Positions 4,752 through 8,223 of a stretch of 8,223 nucleotides of DNA are shown here, piece by piece (within the stretch, counting starts at the first letter, position 1; every line of letters starts with the position of its first letter). The position numbers and the translations under genes are program-made. The notes beneath the pieces were generated by a model. The model saw only the letters and a program-made list of their open reading frames with translations, was not told the origin of the DNA and searched no databases. The DNA comes from Thermoanaerobaculaceae bacterium (lineage in GTDB: Bacteria > Acidobacteriota > Thermoanaerobaculia > Thermoanaerobaculales > Thermoanaerobaculaceae), in NCBI GenBank assembly GCA_022865555.1, contig JALHTD010000073.1, positions 1 to 8,223 of the forward strand. The letters are read 5' to 3'.

Positions 4752-6635
4752 ATGGAACCGAACAGGCTCGGGCGCTACGTCATCGAGTCGGTCCTCGGGA
4801 AAGGGGCCATGGGCGTGGTGTACCTGGCCCGCGACCCCGTCATCGGGCGCCGCGTCGCCCTCAAGACCCTCACCATCCCGTCCGACGCCGAGGAGGCCGA
4901 GGAGTTCCGTAAGCGCTTCCTGCGGGAGGCGCAGGCGGCGGGGATGCTCAACCACCCGGGAATCGTCACCGTCCACGACGCCGGGGTGGACGACGAGACC
5001 GGGCTGTCGTTCATCGCCATGGAGTACATCGAGGGGCGCAGCCTGCGTGACTTTCTGCGTTCGGGTCATGGCTTCGCGTTCAGCGAGGTTTCGCGGATCG
5101 GCGCCGCGCTCGCCGGTGCGCTGGACTACGCTCACTCCAAGGGCGTCGTGCACCGCGACATCAAGCCGGCAAACATCCTCTTCACCACTCAGGGCATGGT
5201 GAAGATCGCGGACTTCGGCGTCGCGCGCCTGGAGTCATCCAACCTCACCGCAACCGGCCAGTTCATCGGCACCCCGAACTACATGTCCCCCGAGCAGGTG
5301 GCGGGCGGCATGGTCGACGGGCGCAGCGACCTGTTCTCGCTCGGGGTCGTGCTGTTCGAGCTGCTGACGGGCCAGCGCCCCTTCCCCGGTCAGACCCTGA
5401 CCGAGGTGGCCTACAAGATCGTGCACGAGCCCGCGCGCATCCCCTCCCAGGTGAGACCCGGCCTGCCCTCGGCCTTCAACCCGATCGTCCTCAAGCTGCT
5501 CGAGAAGGACCCCGCCAGGCGCTACGCGCGCGGCGCCGACATTGCCCGCGCCCTCGAGGCGCTCCGGCGGGTACTCGCCGGGATGACCGGCGACGTCAGT
5601 CAGTTCACCGCGCCGGCACCCCAGCAGGCGAGCGCGGAGCCGGGGGCGGTGGCTGCCTCGCCCACCGCGACGCGCGCCACGGAGCTTGGGCCCGTGCCGC
5701 CCACCGGGGCGGCCACCGAGGAGAAACCCTCAAAGCCGAGCATCTGGCGCCTGCCCATCGCCGCGCGCTGGGCGGTTCTTCTCCTGGCGGGTGTGATCGT
5801 GCCCCCCGCTCTTCTGCTTGGGCTGCTCGCGTCGAGAATCGACCGTGGGCCGTGGGGCGGCCCATCCACTGCGGAGGCACAGCGCCGGCACCGCGTGGCA
5901 GACGCCCAGCGGTGGGCCTCGGAAGCACTCACCACGGGCAGGCCGGAGGGAGCCCTGACCCTGCTCGCCTCCGTGCTCGATCAGGCGCCGTACAGTGCGC
6001 TCGCCCACGGCCTGCGGCAGGAGGCGCTCGGGCAGCAGGGCGCGCAGCGCGACGCCGCCGCCCGCGAACAGCAGGCGGCTGCGTTGCGAGAGGAGGGCAA
6101 GGCGCTGCTGCGTGAACGGCGTTGGCGCGAGGCGCAGAACCGTTTCCAGCGCGTCGTCGACCTCGTCCCCAACGACGCCGTCGCCCGCGAATACCTCGAC
6201 CTGGCCCGTGAGCACCAGCTCGTCCCGCGGCCCCAGCCGGTTCGGACTCCAGTGGTCGTCGTGGCGGCAGCGCCTGCCCCGGCCGCCCCGGTGGGCGACG
6301 CGCGCCTGGAGCTGTACTTCAACTCCCCGCTGAGCGTTGGGTCCATCATGCTGAAGCTCGACGACGAGGCGCTCGCCGACAAGCCCTTCGACTTCCGCAC
6401 CAAGGGGTTCCTCGGCATCAGGGGGAAGGGATCCGGTGTGATCGAGGACGCCTACACGGTCAAGTCAGGGGAACACAAGCTGCTCGTCCGCCTCGCGAAT
6501 GCCGACGGTGCCCTGCTCGGGGAGCAGACGCTGCCGGTGAGCTTTGCCGTCGGCGGTCGCTACGTGCTCAAGGTCGAGATGGACGGCAGTCGGTCGGTGC
6601 CGAGGTTCAACCTCACGGCGGTCAAGGGCCGCTGA
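4752..6635 (+). CDS. Transmembrane Hanks-type Ser/Thr protein kinase with TPR-like and beta-rich C-terminal domains
   Basis: A 627-residue receptor-like kinase that phosphorylates Ser/Thr of as yet unknown proteins. The cytoplasmic kinase domain (about 9-275) has the Gly-rich loop GKGAMG (16-21), Lys38 in VALK, Glu59 of helix C, HRDIKPAN with Asp136, DFG with Asp154, activation-loop threonines and SPE with Glu181, so it looks catalytically competent. A Pro/Ala-rich juxtamembrane stretch (about 285-330) leads to one transmembrane helix (about 339-361). The outer part has two TPR-like helical repeats (about 383-419 and 442-487), a Pro/Val/Ala-rich linker and a beta-rich domain (about 516-627) I do not recognise. 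PASTA repeats are absent. The ATG matches the kinase N-terminus but lacks a Shine-Dalgarno sequence, which suggests weak or conditional translation. The exported cyclophilin gene follows after 30 bp. Confidence 0.94.
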   Translation: MEPNRLGRYVIESVLGKGAMGVVYLARDPVIGRRVALKTLTIPSDAEEAEEFRKRFLREAQAAGMLNHPGIVTVHDAGVDDETGLSFIAMEYIEGRSLRDFLRSGHGFAFSEVSRIGAALAGALDYAHSKGVVHRDIKPANILFTTQGMVKIADFGVARLESSNLTATGQFIGTPNYMSPEQVAGGMVDGRSDLFSLGVVLFELLTGQRPFPGQTLTEVAYKIVHEPARIPSQVRPGLPSAFNPIVLKLLEKDPARRYARGADIARALEALRRVLAGMTGDVSQFTAPAPQQASAEPGAVAASPTATRATELGPVPPTGAATEEKPSKPSIWRLPIAARWAVLLLAGVIVPPALLLGLLASRIDRGPWGGPSTAEAQRRHRVADAQRWASEALTTGRPEGALTLLASVLDQAPYSALAHGLRQEALGQQGAQRDAAAREQQAAALREEGKALLRERRWREAQNRFQRVVDLVPNDAVAREYLDLAREHQLVPRPQPVRTPVVVVAAAPAPAAPVGDARLELYFNSPLSVGSIMLKLDDEALADKPFDFRTKGFLGIRGKGSGVIEDAYTVKSGEHKLLVRLANADGALLGEQTLPVSFAVGGRYVLKVEMDGSRSVPRFNLTAVKGR

Positions 6636-6653
6636 AAACTCGAAAGCCATGAA

Positions 6654-6661
6654 AGGAAGGA
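6654..6661 (+). promoter_or_regulatory. Ribosome binding site of the cyclophilin gene
   Basis: AGGAAGGA lies 4 nt before the ATG at 6666, in an A-rich 30-bp gap after the kinase stop. It is the clearest purine-rich site in the window and suggests strong initiation, in contrast to the kinase gene upstream. Confidence 0.65.
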
Positions 6662-6665
6662 ACAC

Positions 6666-7283
6666 ATGACAAGGTTCCTCGTGCTGTTGATGGTCGCCGC
6701 CGCCATGGCGGCACCCGCTGGGGCGGCGAACCCCCAGGTGAAGCTCGAGACTACCCAGGGAACCATCGTGATCGAGCTGGACGCGGCAAAGGCCCCGATC
6801 ACCGTGGGCAACTTCCTGGACTACGTGAAGAGCGGCTTTTTCGACGGCACGATCTTCCACCGGGTGATCCCGAACTTCATGATCCAGGGCGGCGGGTTCG
6901 CCGCCAACATGGAGCAGAAGCCGACCCGTGAGCCGATCGTCAACGAGTCCGCCAACGGGCTCGTCAACAAGCGGGGGACGGTCACGATGGCGCGCACCCC
7001 GGACCCGAACTCGGCCAGCGCACAGTTCTTCATCAACCTCGCGGACAACTCCTTCCTCGACAAGGCGAAGGCGCAGGATGGCTACGGCTACTGCGTGTTC
7101 GGCAAGGTCGTCGAGGGAATGAAGGTGGTCGACGCCATCGCCGCCGTGAAGACGGCGACGGTGGGTGGGTACCAGGACGTGCCGATGCAGCCAATCGTCA
7201 TCAAGAAGGCGAGCGTGGTGGGCGCTGCCCCTGCGGCCAAGCCGCCCGCACCTCAAGGGTCCGACCAGAAGCCACCCATGTGA
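6666..7283 (+). CDS. Exported peptidyl-prolyl cis-trans isomerase, cyclophilin type
   Basis: A 205-residue cyclophilin that speeds cis-trans isomerisation of Xaa-Pro bonds and probably helps fold proteins outside the inner membrane. Residues 1-20 are a signal peptide (TRF, hydrophobic core, cleavage near AGA|AN) with no lipobox. The cyclophilin core covers about 24-185 and includes FHRVIPNFMIQGG with catalytic Arg66, Phe71 and Gln74, then SASAQFFIN and YGYCVFGKV. The position often occupied by Trp (GWGYCVFG in E. coli PpiA) is Tyr140, which in other cyclophilins affects cyclosporin binding more than catalysis. After the core comes a Pro/Ala/Lys-rich tail (about 187-205). The DNA for this tail overlaps the 3' end of the convergent peptidase gene. 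It lies 30 bp after the kinase and is probably co-transcribed. It resembles PpiA in role, but orthology is not certain. Confidence 0.95.
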   Translation: MTRFLVLLMVAAAMAAPAGAANPQVKLETTQGTIVIELDAAKAPITVGNFLDYVKSGFFDGTIFHRVIPNFMIQGGGFAANMEQKPTREPIVNESANGLVNKRGTVTMARTPDPNSASAQFFINLADNSFLDKAKAQDGYGYCVFGKVVEGMKVVDAIAAVKTATVGGYQDVPMQPIVIKKASVVGAAPAAKPPAPQGSDQKPPM

Positions 7284-8223
7284 GGGTGGGAACCCCGGGC
7301 GGGGCCAGGCACACCAGCAGCGTCGGGAGCTCGCGCTGCATGACCTCCTCGATGGTCCTGCGCGCCTCGACGGTGCGGGCGCGCAGGCGCCATGCCAGCG
7401 CCCACCGGCCGGGGTCCGTCCGGTCGCGGATCAGCCGCATGCGGTCCCCGTCCCAGCCGGAAGCGACTGCAGCCGCCTGCCCGGCCTCCAGCCGGCGGCC
7501 GAGCAGGTAGGCAAGCCCCCACTCGCCCACCGAATCGGTGAGCACCTCCTCCCACCCGTCCGGCACGGGCGGGAGCTCACTCGCCGGCACCCCGCCGGGG
7601 CTGCCGGCGCGGTCGGGGTGGAGCAACGCGGCGGTGCTCGTGGGCGGCTGCCTCAGCAGGTAGTCGACGGCTGTCCACCCGCCCGCGCGGTAGGCGCGCA
7701 GAGCGGCGGTAAACCCCGTCGTGTACGGGAAGACGAGGTCCGCCACGAAGAAGTCCGGCACCCCCGCAGGGGCCCCCAGGGCACGCGCCTGCTGCCGCAC
7801 CGCGCGTGCGGCTCGTTCCAGCTCGTCGGTGTCGGCCGACGGCGCATTGAGGAGGAGCGTCACGAGCATGGCCTCTCCTTCGGCGACAGCAGAGGCGGCA
7901 CGCTGCTCGTCGCCGTCGCTGCGCATTGCGAGGAGCCGACTGGGCAGGTGGAAGCGGTGCTCCTGGACGGCGTGGGCGAGCTCGTGAGCCCACACCAGCG
8001 CCCCCGCAACCTGACCCGAAGCCGGAGTGTCGACCACCACCATCTCGTCCGCCTCCGGCTCGTAGAAGCCGAGCACCTGGCCGGTGTAGAAGGTCAGTAG
8101 GCTCTGGTAGATAGCCGATGACTCGCCCTCGATGAAGCCGAGGCGCACGAGCGACTCGATGAACAGGTCCGGTGGGACGGGGAGGTCCCGCCGCAGCTTG
8201 CGGTCCAGCTCTGCCTTCAGCCC
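7201..8223 (-). CDS. HExxH zinc metallopeptidase-like protein (partial, N-terminus off right edge)
   Basis: The C-terminal 340 residues of an uncharacterised metallopeptidase-like protein; the reading frame stays open to the right edge, so the start is not in the window. A segment GQVLGFYEPEADEMVVVD precedes the zinc motif HELAHAVQEHRF (His80, Glu81 and His84 counting from the right edge). About 31 residues later AVAEGEA supplies Glu115, a good third zinc ligand in the manner of gluzincins. This arrangement resembles a family of predicted peptidases found in Acidobacteriota, Chloroflexota and similar phyla, whose substrates are unknown. The rest (about 120-340) is helix-rich with many Arg, Ala and Trp residues and no motif I recognise. 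The gene converges with the cyclophilin gene and their coding ends overlap by 83 bp. Location cannot be judged without the N-terminus. Confidence 0.85.
   Translation of the reverse strand, partial: GLKAELDRKLRRDLPVPPDLFIESLVRLGFIEGESSAIYQSLLTFYTGQVLGFYEPEADEMVVVDTPASGQVAGALVWAHELAHAVQEHRFHLPSRLLAMRSDGDEQRAASAVAEGEAMLVTLLLNAPSADTDELERAARAVRQQARALGAPAGVPDFFVADLVFPYTTGFTAALRAYRAGGWTAVDYLLRQPPTSTAALLHPDRAGSPGGVPASELPPVPDGWEEVLTDSVGEWGLAYLLGRRLEAGQAAAVASGWDGDRMRLIRDRTDPGRWALAWRLRARTVEARRTIEEVMQRELPTLLVCLAPPGVPTLTWVASGRTLEVRAAWPQGQRPPRSPS

Noticed and set aside
4173..5153. Minus-strand frame of 326 residues covering the spacer at 4588-4751
   Set aside because: Mostly antisense to enolase, the ftsB-like gene and the kinase; Ser/Arg/Pro-rich low-complexity sequence with no ribosome site or domain.
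6465..7256. Minus-strand frame of 263 residues opposite the kinase end and cyclophilin
   Set aside because: Rich in His, Arg, Asp and Leu as expected for the complement of GC-rich genes; no motif, and both genes opposite are certain.
7293..7304. CCCC-GGGC-GGGG hairpin after the cyclophilin stop, as a terminator
   Set aside because: Only a 4-bp stem, no T run, and it lies inside the convergent peptidase coding region.

Overview
The window is a GC-rich bacterial chromosomal segment with tightly packed, overlapping protein genes. It has no RNA genes, insertion sequences or CRISPR arrays that I can see. GC-rich codon use, GTG starts, an FtsB-like gene directly after enolase, a Hanks-type kinase with extracytoplasmic repeats and an acidobacterial-style HExxH peptidase suggest a high-GC Gram-negative-type lineage, for example Acidobacteriota or a relative of the old deltaproteobacteria. 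That placement is inference only.

Layout: (1) Minus strand, 1-1608: a CAP/SCP-domain lipoprotein (601-1608) followed 10 bp later by an IscS/NifS-type cysteine desulfurase (590 to the left edge, C-terminus missing). (2) Plus strand, 1600-4587: a phosphohexomutase, enolase and an FtsB/DivIC-like division protein, each overlapping the next (14 bp and 4 bp), so almost certainly co-transcribed. (3) 4588-4751: a 164-bp G-rich spacer with three perfect inverted repeats. (4) Plus strand, 4752-7283: a membrane-spanning Ser/Thr kinase with TPR-like repeats and a beta-rich C-terminal domain, then an exported cyclophilin. (5) Minus strand, 7201 to the right edge: a gluzincin-like HExxH metallopeptidase, N-terminus missing, overlapping the cyclophilin tail-to-tail by 83 bp.

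The first plus-strand genes join hexose-phosphate interconversion and lower glycolysis to a cell-division protein. The second pair joins a transmembrane signalling kinase to a protein-folding enzyme of the cell envelope. The most notable observation is that both metabolic enzymes carry substitutions in normally invariant active-site motifs. Enolase has Ala164 where the family has a catalytic Glu, in an otherwise complete active site. The mutase departs from consensus in its sugar-binding loop, the nearby VGFK motif and the phosphate-binding RxSGTEP loop. I see no obvious novel defence or mobile system. The interest lies in these substitutions, the structured spacer and the overlapping gene ends.
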